Origin: Pseudomonas asturiensis
GTDB taxonomy: Bacteria; Pseudomonadota; Gammaproteobacteria; Pseudomonadales; Pseudomonadaceae
DNA: 64,000 nucleotides
Assembly (NCBI RefSeq): GCF_900143095.1
Contig: NZ_FRDA01000023.1
Location: forward strand, 18,450-82,449
Reading direction: 5' to 3'
The number at the start of each line of letters is the position of its first letter. Position 1 is the stretch's first letter. Made by a program: the position numbers and the translations under genes. Of this stretch, positions 17,743-27,614 are shown in pieces. A model generated the notes under the pieces. That model saw only the letters and a list, made by a program, of their open reading frames with translations, ran no database searches and was not told the DNA's origin.

Positions 17743-18928
17743 CTCTGATTCCTTCCGAAGCTTCGATACGTGCGACACGCAAGCCACCCAAGGTCGCAGC
17801 GAGCGCGCTGGCACCCAGGACGGCAAACAGCGCCACCAGATAGTGATGGGGCAACAGGTGGCTGGCGTATTCACCGCCGACCTGCACAAACAAACGGTTC
17901 AGGCCCAGCTCGGCGACGCCATACAACGCGGCACCCAACACGGCCGCGAGCGTGCCGCTGTACAACGCCTGCAGCACGACGAACAACAACAGCCCGCCCG
18001 TGCTGAAACCCAGCAGCCGCAGCACCGACAACTCACGACGCTTGCGCTCGACGGACGCCAGCGCGCCGGCAAAAATCGCCGCACAGGCACCCGTCACGGC
18101 CAGGCCGGCGATCACCCAGAATACAATCGTCAGGTTACGGCTCAAGGACTGTACCTGGGCGATGGCCTGAGACTGCGTGGACACCAGAATGCCGGTATCG
18201 GCGAAGTAACGGCGCAGCGGTTCGACATCGTTCAGACCCCGCGCGTAAAGACGAAATGCCGGGTAAATGCGCGGCTTGTCGGAGCGCGGCTCACCTTCCC
18301 AGCCGAACACGCTCACGGCACGTCCATCGCGATAATCTTCGGCCGCTTCCAGAAATGCCAGCGGTGCAAACAGCGCATCACGCTGAAAGCTTTCCAGCGG
18401 AAGAATCGCCTGCACGCGCACCGGTGTGCGTTGCGTCTGCACGGTGCCTGAGACCTGCCGGCTGAATGCGGCTTCGATCCAGTCGCCTACTTGTGCATTG
18501 AGTTTTTCGGCCGAGGTCTTGCTCAGCAGCACGCTGTCCACGCGCTGCGTTGTCGCCGAGCCGTTCAACAAAGGGTCGCCCGCTGCGGTCGGGATCATCT
18601 CGACGTTGAGCGTCTGGCCGTTCACGGACAGATCAGCCGTCGCGGCAATCTGACGGGTGCGGGGCAGTACAAAACCCACGTCCGGGCGTTGGGCCAGGGT
18701 CTCGATGAACTGCGCGGTGAAGCGCCCGCCGCCCAGCGGGATCACTTCCCGCACGGCGGGATCCTGCTCCAGCCGTTCGGTGAGGCTGCCGATCAGGCCG
18801 AACTTGAGGCCGAACAGCACCAGCAACGGTGCAATCACCGCCACCAGCGCCAACACGCTGCAGGCCGAGAGCCGACTTTCAGCGCGATAATCCTGCCAGG
18901 CCATGCTGGCGACAAGGGCCGTGCGCAT
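17735..18928 (-). CDS. tagS: ABC transporter permease TagS
   Basis: A 397-residue FtsX/MacB-type permease. One membrane segment is near the N-terminus (CSVLALVAVIAPLLVLFGLKF, about 22-42), followed by a large periplasmic domain (about 45-270). Three membrane segments come after that, within about 278-385 (IVFWVIAGLAVTGACAAIFA, GLLLFVVLQALYSG, LVALFAVLGASALAATLG). With TagT it forms an ABC complex which, in P. aeruginosa, is needed for PpkA activation rather than for classical transport. Its ATG at 18928 overlaps the tagT stop by one base. Confidence 0.92.
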   Translation of the reverse strand: MRTALVASMAWQDYRAESRLSACSVLALVAVIAPLLVLFGLKFGLIGSLTERLEQDPAVREVIPLGGGRFTAQFIETLAQRPDVGFVLPRTRQIAATADLSVNGQTLNVEMIPTAAGDPLLNGSATTQRVDSVLLSKTSAEKLNAQVGDWIEAAFSRQVSGTVQTQRTPVRVQAILPLESFQRDALFAPLAFLEAAEDYRDGRAVSVFGWEGEPRSDKPRIYPAFRLYARGLNDVEPLRRYFADTGILVSTQSQAIAQVQSLSRNLTIVFWVIAGLAVTGACAAIFAGALASVERKRRELSVLRLLGFSTGGLLLFVVLQALYSGTLAAVLGAALYGVAELGLNRLFVQVGGEYASHLLPHHYLVALFAVLGASALAATLGGLRVARIEASEGIRDV

Positions 18929-19644
18929 CAGCAGGCCTCCGCAAGCGTGGCGGTCACGCCGCCGTCGGTATCGCGTCGACACTCGATGCGCAGCACCACC
19001 ATGCCTGCGTGGCGAACCAGCGCCTCGTCGTGCGTCGCGATCACACAGCAGGCTCGCTGCCGGGTGGCCTGGTTCAGCAGCAGTTGCATGACGCGTGACG
19101 CGTTGAGCGGGTCCAGCGCAGCCGTCGGTTCATCGGCCAGCAGGAGTTGTGGCGCGTGAGCCAGTGCCCGGGCACAGCTCACACGCTGGCGTTGCCCGAC
19201 CGACAGCGCTGCCGGTTTCTTGCGCAACTGGTCACCGATTTCCAGCTGATCGGCCAGTCGTTTGACCGTGCCGTCGTCGCTCAAACCCAGCAGCCTGCGT
19301 GACAAATCGATGTTGCCGCGAACGTCCAGATAGCCCAGCAAGCCACCGGTTTGCAGCACATAGCCCAAATGGCGGCTGCGCAGCTCGGCCAACTGATTGT
19401 GTCGCCCGTCGCGCCACAGACTGCCGATGTCGTGTTCGCCGTGCGGTGTCGAAAAATCGAAGCGTTGCATCTGGTCGGGTGACGACACCAGCGCCAGCAT
19501 GTCCAGCAAGGTGCTCTTGCCACAGCCGCTGGGGCCGACCAGCGCGTAATGCTGCCCGGCCTTGAGTTCCAGGCGCGGCACCACGAGGCGATAGCGTTGG
19601 CTGCCCTGGCCTCGGGCCTTGTGCACTTCGCGCAGGTTCAGCAT
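18928..19644 (-). CDS. tagT: ABC transporter ATP-binding protein TagT
   Basis: A 238-residue ABC ATPase. Walker A is GPSGCGKST, the signature LSVGQRQR, Walker B LLLADEPTAALD, and the switch histidine CVIATHD. The LolD/MacB-like sequence fits the TagS permease next door. In P. aeruginosa, TagST with TagQR control threonine phosphorylation of the H1-T6SS. The start overlaps the ppkA stop by one base (TAATG), so it is coupled to the kinase gene. Confidence 0.95.
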   Translation of the reverse strand: MLNLREVHKARGQGSQRYRLVVPRLELKAGQHYALVGPSGCGKSTLLDMLALVSSPDQMQRFDFSTPHGEHDIGSLWRDGRHNQLAELRSRHLGYVLQTGGLLGYLDVRGNIDLSRRLLGLSDDGTVKRLADQLEIGDQLRKKPAALSVGQRQRVSCARALAHAPQLLLADEPTAALDPLNASRVMQLLLNQATRQRACCVIATHDEALVRHAGMVVLRIECRRDTDGGVTATLAEAC

Positions 19645-22600
19645 TACGGCAGCGTCGACAAGGGAACGCGGTACAGCGCATCACCCGGCTCGGCATCGCC
19701 GAAACGGACCCAATTGGCCAGGTCGTTATGGAAGGTTTCATACAGGCGGATTTTCGAATCCAGCTCGTCGATGAAGTCTTCCTGCTCGGCCACACTCAGC
19801 GACAGCCACAGGTCCTGAGTCATGTTCAACGATTTGCTGCGGTACGGCAGCCCTTCGAGGTATTCGCCCAGCACGCCGCCTTCAGCGAGGTTGCCGCCCT
19901 TGCGCAAGGCTGACGGGTCGCGGCTCATGTAGGCACTGGCGCTGGCGATTTCCTGGAAGAAATCCTTGGGCGAGGTCTGTGTCTTGCGCGCCGCATCGAC
20001 GATCAGTTTCAGCGACTGCTGCAAGTCGTTGAGTTGCAGCTTGGTGAGCATCACGCAGACCTGAAAGGCTGGCAGCGACAGGTTGGTCACGTCGCGGTCA
20101 GCCGTCCAGGCGCTGACCAGCTGCGGGGCCTGGCTGGCCGATTTGCGACCCAGGAAATCCATGTGCATGGCGTAACCGATGGCCGCCGACTTCTCAGCAA
20201 CACTGGGGGCGGCAGTCAGCGTCGGTACGCTCTGCGCAGGGTTGCTGCGCACTTGATGCACCAGGTCGGCAAACGACGAACCGATTTCGTCGACACGCTC
20301 GCCGAACCGGCGCACATCACCGCCTTCGACCGGTACGTACAAATCGCCGATCTGCGGGTTCGCATCGGCCGTAAGGGTGCGGTATTGCTGCTCGGCGAAC
20401 GCATGGTTCTTCTTGCCGGCATCGGTGCGCAGGTGCAACGCGTAAATCTTGATCTGCTTGCCGAGTGCAGCCTGGCGCACTTCGGCTTCGTTCATCTGGG
20501 TACTGCTCAACGGGTCGTTCTTGCGCAACGAACCGGCATCAGTCACCAGCAGGATCAGACGCCCGCCATAACCTGACCAGTCCATGCCGTTGACGGCCTG
20601 CATCACACCGGCAAACGCGTCTTCGTTGAAGGCATGGCTGGAGACCGTGGTGGCCTTGACCTGCTGCGCCAGCTCCATGAAGCGCTGCGGATCGCGGCCC
20701 TGATCCAGCGTCACCAGCGTCTTGGTCAGGTACTGAAGGCCAGGCGTCCTGGTGGTGTTGTTGCGAAAGCCCACCAGCCCGAAGCTGACACTGTCCAGCT
20801 CGCCGCGCTGGCCGATCTTTTCCTGCAGCTCGTGCACCACATCGCGCACCCGGTCGATGTAGGGCTGCATCGACACGGAGGTGTCCACCACCAGCACCAC
20901 CGCCGTGCGGAATGCGTCAGCGCTGACCGGTTTTCTGGCCTCGTTGCCCGCGGTTTTTTGCGGCAGGTTGCCCGGATCGATCGAGGCCACGTTCAGCAAC
21001 TGAACCGGCTGACCGTTTTCATCGAAGCTTTCCCGCGATTCGAAAATCGGCAACAGGTAAAACTGCTCTTGCGGCACGGCGCTGGCGGCCGGTTCCAGCG
21101 CCACCACCTGAGCGTTGTCCTCCGGGTTTTTCTGCGCCGTAAGCAACAGGTTTTTCGCCTTTGCGGGGTTTTCGATAAGCGTTTCCAACTGCTCGGGCTG
21201 GCGCACAAACATGACCGGTGCCCGGCCTGAGCGCTCGGTGAATTTAAGCACCAGACTCTGCTTCCAGTCGCTGACCTGCTCGGCGGGCAACCAGCCCTCG
21301 CTGCGCCCGTCACTGGCTGCACCGACGCGCAACCAGGCACGGCCATCGACCGTCTGGCGCTGATAGACATACAGCACCGAAAAGGCCGGCAACGCCTTGT
21401 CGGCCGTGGCGCCAGGCTCACTGGCAAAACGGGCACCGGGCTTGCTCAGCACGCGTTGAAACAGGGTCTTCTTGCCAGGCATCAATAACGGCCGCTGACC
21501 ACCATCGCTGTCAGGCGGTGACACCGTTGTGCCCTGTGACGCGGCCTGCGTCGTGGCCGATGGCAGCGTTCCGGCAGGTGGCATTGTAGGTGGCGTGGCA
21601 GGTGGCGTGGCAGGTGGCGTGGCCGCAGCGCTCGTGGGTGTCCTGGTATCGGTTCTGGTCACGGGCGCATCCGAATGCAGAAACCAGTAGCCGCCCACAC
21701 CGATGGCTGCTGCCACGGCAACCGCTAGCAAGGCCAAGGGCAGAATACGGCGCTTTTCAGGCTCCGGAGTTTTCTCAAGGGTCACGCCGGGCGCAGGTGC
21801 CGGGGCTGGCGCAGCACGCTGCGGCGGGCCGCTCGGAATGTCGATGGACACCGGCGTCAGCCCTGCCAGTTCATCTTTCTCGGGCGCCGGTTTGGCCAGC
21901 GGCTGGAATACCGTGCGCTCGGTGTCGTTGAGCGAAAGCGCATCCAGAGCAACCAGCAAAGCCTTGGCGTTCGGATACCGGTCGGCCGGGTCCTTGGCCA
22001 GCAGACGGCCGAGAATATCCTGATAACGGCCGTGGTGAATCGGCAACTCGGGCAAGGGCTCGGTCAGATGGGCAAGCGCCGTGGACAACGCATCAATACC
22101 GTTGAACGGCAGCTCACCGACGAGGATTTCGTAGAGCACGACACCCAGCGCGTACAGATCGGCACGGCCGTCGATGTCCTGGCCGCGTGCCTGCTCAGGG
22201 CTCATGTAGCTGGGCGTGCCCACTGCAAAACCGGCCTGGGTGAACTGGGTGTGGTCGTCCAGGGACTTGGCGATGCCGAAGTCCGACAGCACGGCGTTGC
22301 CGTCGGCGCGAAACAGGATGTTGGCGGGTTTGACGTCGCGGTGCACCAGCCCTTGCTCATGGGCATAGCCCAGCGCCGAGGCGATCTGGCGAACGTATTG
22401 CAGGCCCTGCTCGGCGCTCAGCCCGGACGCGATGCGCTCCTTGAGCGTGCCGTTGGGCAGGTACTCCATGGCCATGTAATACAGCTCATCGACGTTGCCG
22501 ATGTCATGGATGGTGACCGTATGAGGATGAGACAGACGGGCCAGCGTGCGGCCTTCGCGCAGGAAGCGCTCGCAGAAGCTCGGGTCAGCCGCCAGCGAAG

Positions 22601-22736
22601 CGGCCATGACCTTGAGCGCCACCTTGCGCTGCAGCGAGCGCTGGGTCGCCAGGTAAACGGTCGCCATGGCGCCTTCACCAATCTCGCCTTCAATGTCGAA
22701 CCCAGGAATCTCTATGCCCATGTGTTTATTCTTCAA
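19644..22736 (-). CDS. ppkA: T6SS serine/threonine kinase PpkA
   Basis: A 1030-residue membrane kinase. The Hanks-type kinase domain covers about residues 13-270, with GEGAMATVYLA, HRDVKPANILF (HRD, near 133) and DFGIAKS. A Pro-rich linker leads to one membrane span (LALLAVAVAAAIGVGGYWFL, about 337-356) and a second Pro/Thr-rich linker. The periplasmic part has an SH3-like region and a von Willebrand A domain (about 610-800) with the MIDAS start DTSVSMQ. In P. aeruginosa, PpkA phosphorylates Fha1 to trigger H1-T6SS assembly and PppA opposes it. The start overlaps the pppA stop (ATGA). The linker is encoded by in-frame 12-base repeats. Confidence 0.96.
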   Translation of the reverse strand: MKNKHMGIEIPGFDIEGEIGEGAMATVYLATQRSLQRKVALKVMAASLAADPSFCERFLREGRTLARLSHPHTVTIHDIGNVDELYYMAMEYLPNGTLKERIASGLSAEQGLQYVRQIASALGYAHEQGLVHRDVKPANILFRADGNAVLSDFGIAKSLDDHTQFTQAGFAVGTPSYMSPEQARGQDIDGRADLYALGVVLYEILVGELPFNGIDALSTALAHLTEPLPELPIHHGRYQDILGRLLAKDPADRYPNAKALLVALDALSLNDTERTVFQPLAKPAPEKDELAGLTPVSIDIPSGPPQRAAPAPAPAPGVTLEKTPEPEKRRILPLALLAVAVAAAIGVGGYWFLHSDAPVTRTDTRTPTSAAATPPATPPATPPTMPPAGTLPSATTQAASQGTTVSPPDSDGGQRPLLMPGKKTLFQRVLSKPGARFASEPGATADKALPAFSVLYVYQRQTVDGRAWLRVGAASDGRSEGWLPAEQVSDWKQSLVLKFTERSGRAPVMFVRQPEQLETLIENPAKAKNLLLTAQKNPEDNAQVVALEPAASAVPQEQFYLLPIFESRESFDENGQPVQLLNVASIDPGNLPQKTAGNEARKPVSADAFRTAVVLVVDTSVSMQPYIDRVRDVVHELQEKIGQRGELDSVSFGLVGFRNNTTRTPGLQYLTKTLVTLDQGRDPQRFMELAQQVKATTVSSHAFNEDAFAGVMQAVNGMDWSGYGGRLILLVTDAGSLRKNDPLSSTQMNEAEVRQAALGKQIKIYALHLRTDAGKKNHAFAEQQYRTLTADANPQIGDLYVPVEGGDVRRFGERVDEIGSSFADLVHQVRSNPAQSVPTLTAAPSVAEKSAAIGYAMHMDFLGRKSASQAPQLVSAWTADRDVTNLSLPAFQVCVMLTKLQLNDLQQSLKLIVDAARKTQTSPKDFFQEIASASAYMSRDPSALRKGGNLAEGGVLGEYLEGLPYRSKSLNMTQDLWLSLSVAEQEDFIDELDSKIRLYETFHNDLANWVRFGDAEPGDALYRVPLSTLP
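21577..21624. repeat. 12-bp in-frame tandem repeat in ppkA
   Basis: Three tandem copies of the unit GGTGGCGTGGCA (the last ending C) run from 21589 to 21624, after a degenerate copy at 21577-21588. On the minus strand they encode repeated Ala-Thr-Pro-Pro in the periplasmic linker of PpkA. Because the unit is four codons, slippage would change linker length without breaking the frame. Confidence 0.9.
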
Positions 22737-23464
22737 CCGGCTTTGACGACGATGGCTGTAATGTTGTCCGGCGCGCCCCGGGTCAGCCCCAGGTGCACCA
22801 GGCTGCGAACGACTTCGTAAGGGTCCTTGTGGCCCAGCACGTCACGAATCTCATGGTCTTCGGCGGTCTTGTTCAGACCGTCGCTGCACAGCAGGTAGCT
22901 GTCGCCGGGCAGGATCTGCAGGCGGGCCATCGACAGTTCAAGCTGGTCCTGCACGCCGATGGCACGGGTCACAATGTTGGAGCGAGGATGCACGCGCGCC
23001 TGGGCTTCATTGAGCAGACCGCTGTCCATCAGGTCCTGCACGTAACTGTGATCGCGGGAAATGCCGTCGAGCACGCCGTCACGCAGGCGGTACAAGCGAC
23101 TGTCCCCGGCCCACAGGCAAATGCCCTCATCCTCGCGCACTGCCAGCACCACCACCGTGCTGCCCATGACGCTGACGCCTCGGTGGTGGGTTTCTTCACG
23201 CACCGTGGTGTTGATTTCATCGAGGCGCAGACGCAACTGGGCCGCGCAGGTATCCAGCGCCGATGCCAACTGAACGCTGCGCAGGGTATCGACGATCAGG
23301 CTGCTGACGTAATCGCCTGCCGCATGTCCGCCCATGCCATCGGCCACCACCCACAGCCCCTCTGCGGGCATTTCCAGAAAAGCGTCTTCGTTGACCTGAC
23401 GAACCATACCGACGTGGCTGTAGCTGGCCGATCGATACGACATTTCAGCGGCTGGACTGCTCAA
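22733..23464 (-). CDS. pppA: T6SS PP2C-family phosphatase PppA
   Basis: A 243-residue PP2C phosphatase with the expected metal-binding motifs: GMVRQVNEDAFL, DGMGGHAAGD, LLCSDGLNK and DNITAIV. It removes the phosphate that PpkA places on Fha, resetting the T6SS. Overlaps of 4 bases with tagF upstream and ppkA downstream put it inside a tightly coupled operon. Confidence 0.96.
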   Translation of the reverse strand: MSSPAAEMSYRSASYSHVGMVRQVNEDAFLEMPAEGLWVVADGMGGHAAGDYVSSLIVDTLRSVQLASALDTCAAQLRLRLDEINTTVREETHHRGVSVMGSTVVVLAVREDEGICLWAGDSRLYRLRDGVLDGISRDHSYVQDLMDSGLLNEAQARVHPRSNIVTRAIGVQDQLELSMARLQILPGDSYLLCSDGLNKTAEDHEIRDVLGHKDPYEVVRSLVHLGLTRGAPDNITAIVVKAG

Positions 23465-24114
23465 TGCTCAGCCCCCTTGCCCAACAGAAAACTGCCGAAG
23501 TCCGCAGCGGCTGGCAGTCCCTGGCAACGCAGCAAACCTGGCTCGATGCATTCCGACCCCTTGCCCCACCACAGGCTACGGCCTTCACAGGCCTGCTCGA
23601 TCAATGCCGCCGCTCGCGCTTGAGGCGTGACGCAGGCGAAGCGTTGCAGGCCGGCGAACTCGCTTGCAGGCTCACGTTGCGTCAACACGGGCGCTCCCAG
23701 CGCCTGCAATCCAGATTCGAAAAACTCGAACGTCGAATGAGGTTCAAGCGTTTCCAGCAGCAACGCTTCGCCTCGCTCGAACCAGTCTTGCGCGCCGCCG
23801 AGCAACGCGCCAGGTGCCTGATCGGCTTCCAGCACGAACGCCACGGTCAAGGGGAAATAGCGCCCCACCCTGTCGATACTCGGCATCAGCACACCTGCAA
23901 CCGCATCCGGCCCGCAAACACCCGGTGCCAGCACGAAACGCCAGAGCGGGCTGACCAGATAAGCGTCCAACCATTGACCGCCCAATTGTTGCTGGCTGGC
24001 CAGCAGGCCGGCGGCCAGCCACTGGTCCCATGGCTGGATGAAACTCTGCGGCAAGCCGCGGCTGACAAAATCGCCCCGGCTCGCCAGTTTTCCGTAGAAA
24101 CCCACCGCTGTCAT
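23461..24114 (-). CDS. tagF: T6SS accessory protein TagF (ImpM family)
   Basis: A 217-residue DUF2094/ImpM protein with the family start GFYGKLASRGDFVSRGLP and the WLAAGLLASQQQLGGQW segment. In P. aeruginosa, TagF represses the H1-T6SS post-translationally, independently of PpkA. The N-terminus overlaps the tssM stop by 4 bases. Confidence 0.94.
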   Translation of the reverse strand: MTAVGFYGKLASRGDFVSRGLPQSFIQPWDQWLAAGLLASQQQLGGQWLDAYLVSPLWRFVLAPGVCGPDAVAGVLMPSIDRVGRYFPLTVAFVLEADQAPGALLGGAQDWFERGEALLLETLEPHSTFEFFESGLQALGAPVLTQREPASEFAGLQRFACVTPQARAAALIEQACEGRSLWWGKGSECIEPGLLRCQGLPAAADFGSFLLGKGAEH

Positions 24115-27100
24115 AGCCGCTCCGGCAGGCTGAAGCCACTGAGTACACGGCTCTTGAACGGGTTGAACGCGCTATTGGCACGCAGCTCGTAGGAGATACT
24201 GGCGCCATCCACACGCAGACGCAGGTTGAAACGGTCCGGCGAATTGCCCGCCGTCAGGTCCGACTGTTCAAGCAGTCGAAACCAGGCCCACGGGCCATCG
24301 AGCGTCACACCGGAACGGCCACTGGCCGACGGTGGTGAAATCGACAACCGCACCACACCGATGCTGCCCGGATTGGGCCACTGCATGGCGACCGGGCGGC
24401 TTGGTCCATGGTCGTAGCTGATCTGCTGGCCGTCCAGGTCCAGCAGGAACTGGGTGATGGTCGCGTCCATGGCCACCGGCTTCAGCTCGAAACGTACCGT
24501 CGGCTGTGTACCACCGGAACGGAAGAACGCGTCACGAATGGCGCTCGCACGCTGGAAGGTCTGCAGTACACCCGCGTTGATGCCCAGTTTCTGCGCGGCG
24601 CCCGGCTGCCAGCGCCAGGTGCTCGCCGAGGTGTCGACATAAGGCTGCAGGTACTTGCGGAAGTAACTGTCCATCACGCCACCCACGCCGAAGAACTGGC
24701 CGAAGTCATCCAGCGTCGCGTCACGCGCGCTGCCGGGCGACATGGGATAGCGCCCACTGAGGGACTGGCGATAGACGTTCACCACTTCACTCACCCAGGC
24801 AGCATTGAGCTGATTGCGCACGCCGCCCATCATCGTGTTGGTGGTGGAGCTGACCACTGACTTGACCAGCCCCTGCACCAGCGGCGGCTGGCGTTCGGCG
24901 GTCAGGCTGACCCGCGCTGCGGCAGCAGTGGCCTGATTCTTCGCTTCACCCAGCAATGCATCGCCGCTGGCACCGACCATGGCGCTGACCTGCACATACA
25001 GCGCGTTCATGTCCGACAGCAAGGCATCAATGGCGGCGGGTTCACCTTCGCCTTTACTGACCAGGCTTTTGAGGTCGGCAAAATGCGCGCTGACCGGATC
25101 CTGCGTGACAGCCGGTGCCTGAGCGGCGGCTGCCTGCTGCTGGCCGAGCAGCGAACCCAGTCGCTGCTTGAGCTCATCGACATTGCCATCGACTTTCTTG
25201 CCTTGAGCCGCGAGGAGCTTTTCTTCCTCCTGCAGGTCCGTTTCCTTCGCCACGGCGGCGAGCAATTTCTTCAACGGCGAGCTGGGACCGGAGATGACCC
25301 GCAACACATCAGCCGCCTGCGCAACGCTGGTGATCGGCACGAAGTCGATGTCGGCCAGCAACGCATCCCACTGGCGCATGTAGTCCTGGAAATACAGGCG
25401 ACGCACTTCGGCCGCCAGGCTGGCGACGTCCTGCTGCTCGGCCTGATCGCGGCCCAGCACCCATTGCTCCTCGGCCAGCGTCGAGGTCTGATTCAGGCTG
25501 CTGAGCAAAAACCCTTCGCGATAGCCCTTGGCAGTGAAGAGTCCACTGAGCGGTTCGGTCAGCGGTTTGCCACTCTTGCGACTGAACACCAGTGCCGCGT
25601 CACGACCGCCGGCTTCGCTGATACGAAAATCAGGTACGCCAGCGGGCAGCTTCTGGCGCTTGACCCGGTCGTAGACCCGTTGCGCCACCGGCAACTGCTG
25701 CAACTGGCGGCGCAGGTCATCGATCAGACGCTGATCCAGACGGGCCTTGGGCGGATGACGTTCGAACAACGCCTGCAAATGCTCACCCAGTGCCGCACGT
25801 TGCTCGGGCGGCAGGTCGCGGGGCAGGCTGCTGTCCCAGTCCAGGGCAATCCAGGCCTTGATGAAGTCGGCGTCGTAATGCTCGTTATCGGCCAGCATCA
25901 GGTAAGCCTTCAGGCCCTCATACAGGAAGTCAGAAGAGCCGCCGCTCTGCAATTGCTCCTCAAGACGGGTGACCAGCCGGGGCGCGAACACGGCAATCAG
26001 CAGTTTGCGATACACGCTGCCTGACTCGGCTTGGAGCATGTCGCCCTGATACAGCCCCAGCCCTTCGGCCCATCCCGGCGGGTCACTGGCCAGATGCCGG
26101 ACCGCATTGAGCAGCGGCAATACCGCCAGCACGTCGCGCTGGGCCGGGCTGAGGTTCTGCACGCTCTGCCCCAGCGGCGCGACTTTCTGATCGACCTGCG
26201 CGATGTAGGCCTGGTTGGCATTGTAGCTCACCAGCCACAGCGTACCGACCAGCAGCACCACGGCGACCGTCGCCGCCAGAACACCTCGGGCGATCCACTT
26301 GCGTCGCCGCTCGACCTTCGGGTCAACCCCCATCAGGCCTTGCTCGGCAAAGGCCACGGCGGTGAACAGTTTTTCGATGAAATAACTGCGCCCCGTACCG
26401 GTCTGGCGCGCCAACTGCTGGCGGTCAAGATTCATGCTCTGCGCCATCGAACCGATCAGCCGGTCAATGGGGCTGCCTTCCTGGGTGCCGCTGGTGAAAT
26501 ACACCCCGCGCAACAAAGCGCGCTCTTCGAACGCATTGGGCTTGAACACCCCGTCCAGAAAGCTTTGCAGCGACTGACGCAGCGCGGCGAACTGCTGGGG
26601 GAAGCCATAGATGAGATCGCGTCGCGCCGGATCGCGCTCCTGTTGCAGGCGCTCCACCAGACGCTCGTTGAGGCGCTGTTCGAGAGCGGCGAACTCTTTC
26701 TGGAAATCCTGTAGCGGGCCTTGCGCACTCTTGCCGTCATCCAGCGCAAACGTCATGCCCCAGACCTGCGCACGCTCTTCCTTGCTCAGCGCGTCGAAGA
26801 ACTCCATGAAGCCCGGCACCAGGTCTAGCTTGGTGAGCATCAGGTAGATGGGGAAACGCACACCCAGTTGCGTGTGCAGTTCCTGAATGCGCAAGCGAAT
26901 CGCCGACGCATGGGCCGCGCGCTCGGCGTCCGTACCCAACAGCAGGTCAGACAGGCTGATGGCGATGAACGCACCATCGATAGGACGGCGTGAGCGCTGG
27001 GTCTTCAGCAGGTCGAGAAAGCCCAGCCAGGCTGCCTTGTCGACTTGCGCGTGACTGTCCTGGGTGGTGTAACGGCCTGCGGTATCGAGCAGCACGGCCT

Positions 27101-27614
27101 GGTCGGTGAACCACCAGTCGCAATTGCGTGTGCCGCCAACGCCACGAATGGCGCCCGCGCCCAGCTGTGCTGCCAACGGAAAATGCAGACCTGAATTGAC
27201 CAGTGCGGTGGTCTTGCCCGAACCCGGCGGACCGATGATGACGTACCACGGCAATTCATACAGGTTGCGACGCTGATCGCCCCCCAACCGGGCTTTCTTG
27301 AGCAGCGCCAGCGCCTCGTCCATGCGCTGACGCAACGTGGCCAGCTCTTCGGCCGTGGCGACGCTGGCGGGGTCGGGCGCCGTCTCGGCAGCCAGGCTTT
27401 GCATGACGCGGGCCGCCTGGCGGCGAGCCTGAATGATGCGAAACACACGGTAGCCAATCCACGCCGCGAACAGCAGGATGATCAGCGCCCAGCGACGCCC
27501 TTCGGGCACCAGTACTTCAAGCAGCGGGCCGACAAACCAGATGATCAGGCTCAGGGCAATCAGGCCCAGCAACGGGACGAGCCAGCGAATGACAAAACCG
27601 AAAAAAACCTTCAC
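24111..27614 (-). CDS. tssM: T6SS membrane-complex protein TssM (IcmF)
   Basis: A 1167-residue IcmF-type protein. Two N-terminal membrane segments (about residues 9-30 and 40-57) precede a cytoplasmic NTPase-like domain with Walker A GPPGSGKTTAL (about 129-139). A third membrane segment (WIARGVLAATVAVVLLVGTLWLVS, about 427-450) leads to a long periplasmic part that ends in a beta-domain. TssM with TssL and TssJ forms the envelope-spanning channel. The Walker A is intact, as in the H1 system. The start overlaps the tssL stop (ATGA). Confidence 0.97.
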   Translation of the reverse strand: MKVFFGFVIRWLVPLLGLIALSLIIWFVGPLLEVLVPEGRRWALIILLFAAWIGYRVFRIIQARRQAARVMQSLAAETAPDPASVATAEELATLRQRMDEALALLKKARLGGDQRRNLYELPWYVIIGPPGSGKTTALVNSGLHFPLAAQLGAGAIRGVGGTRNCDWWFTDQAVLLDTAGRYTTQDSHAQVDKAAWLGFLDLLKTQRSRRPIDGAFIAISLSDLLLGTDAERAAHASAIRLRIQELHTQLGVRFPIYLMLTKLDLVPGFMEFFDALSKEERAQVWGMTFALDDGKSAQGPLQDFQKEFAALEQRLNERLVERLQQERDPARRDLIYGFPQQFAALRQSLQSFLDGVFKPNAFEERALLRGVYFTSGTQEGSPIDRLIGSMAQSMNLDRQQLARQTGTGRSYFIEKLFTAVAFAEQGLMGVDPKVERRRKWIARGVLAATVAVVLLVGTLWLVSYNANQAYIAQVDQKVAPLGQSVQNLSPAQRDVLAVLPLLNAVRHLASDPPGWAEGLGLYQGDMLQAESGSVYRKLLIAVFAPRLVTRLEEQLQSGGSSDFLYEGLKAYLMLADNEHYDADFIKAWIALDWDSSLPRDLPPEQRAALGEHLQALFERHPPKARLDQRLIDDLRRQLQQLPVAQRVYDRVKRQKLPAGVPDFRISEAGGRDAALVFSRKSGKPLTEPLSGLFTAKGYREGFLLSSLNQTSTLAEEQWVLGRDQAEQQDVASLAAEVRRLYFQDYMRQWDALLADIDFVPITSVAQAADVLRVISGPSSPLKKLLAAVAKETDLQEEEKLLAAQGKKVDGNVDELKQRLGSLLGQQQAAAAQAPAVTQDPVSAHFADLKSLVSKGEGEPAAIDALLSDMNALYVQVSAMVGASGDALLGEAKNQATAAAARVSLTAERQPPLVQGLVKSVVSSTTNTMMGGVRNQLNAAWVSEVVNVYRQSLSGRYPMSPGSARDATLDDFGQFFGVGGVMDSYFRKYLQPYVDTSASTWRWQPGAAQKLGINAGVLQTFQRASAIRDAFFRSGGTQPTVRFELKPVAMDATITQFLLDLDGQQISYDHGPSRPVAMQWPNPGSIGVVRLSISPPSASGRSGVTLDGPWAWFRLLEQSDLTAGNSPDRFNLRLRVDGASISYELRANSAFNPFKSRVLSGFSLPERL

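Noticed and set aside
21577..21624. 12-bp repeats considered as a CRISPR or phase-variable promoter
   Set aside because: The repeats are contiguous, without spacers, and lie in frame inside ppkA.
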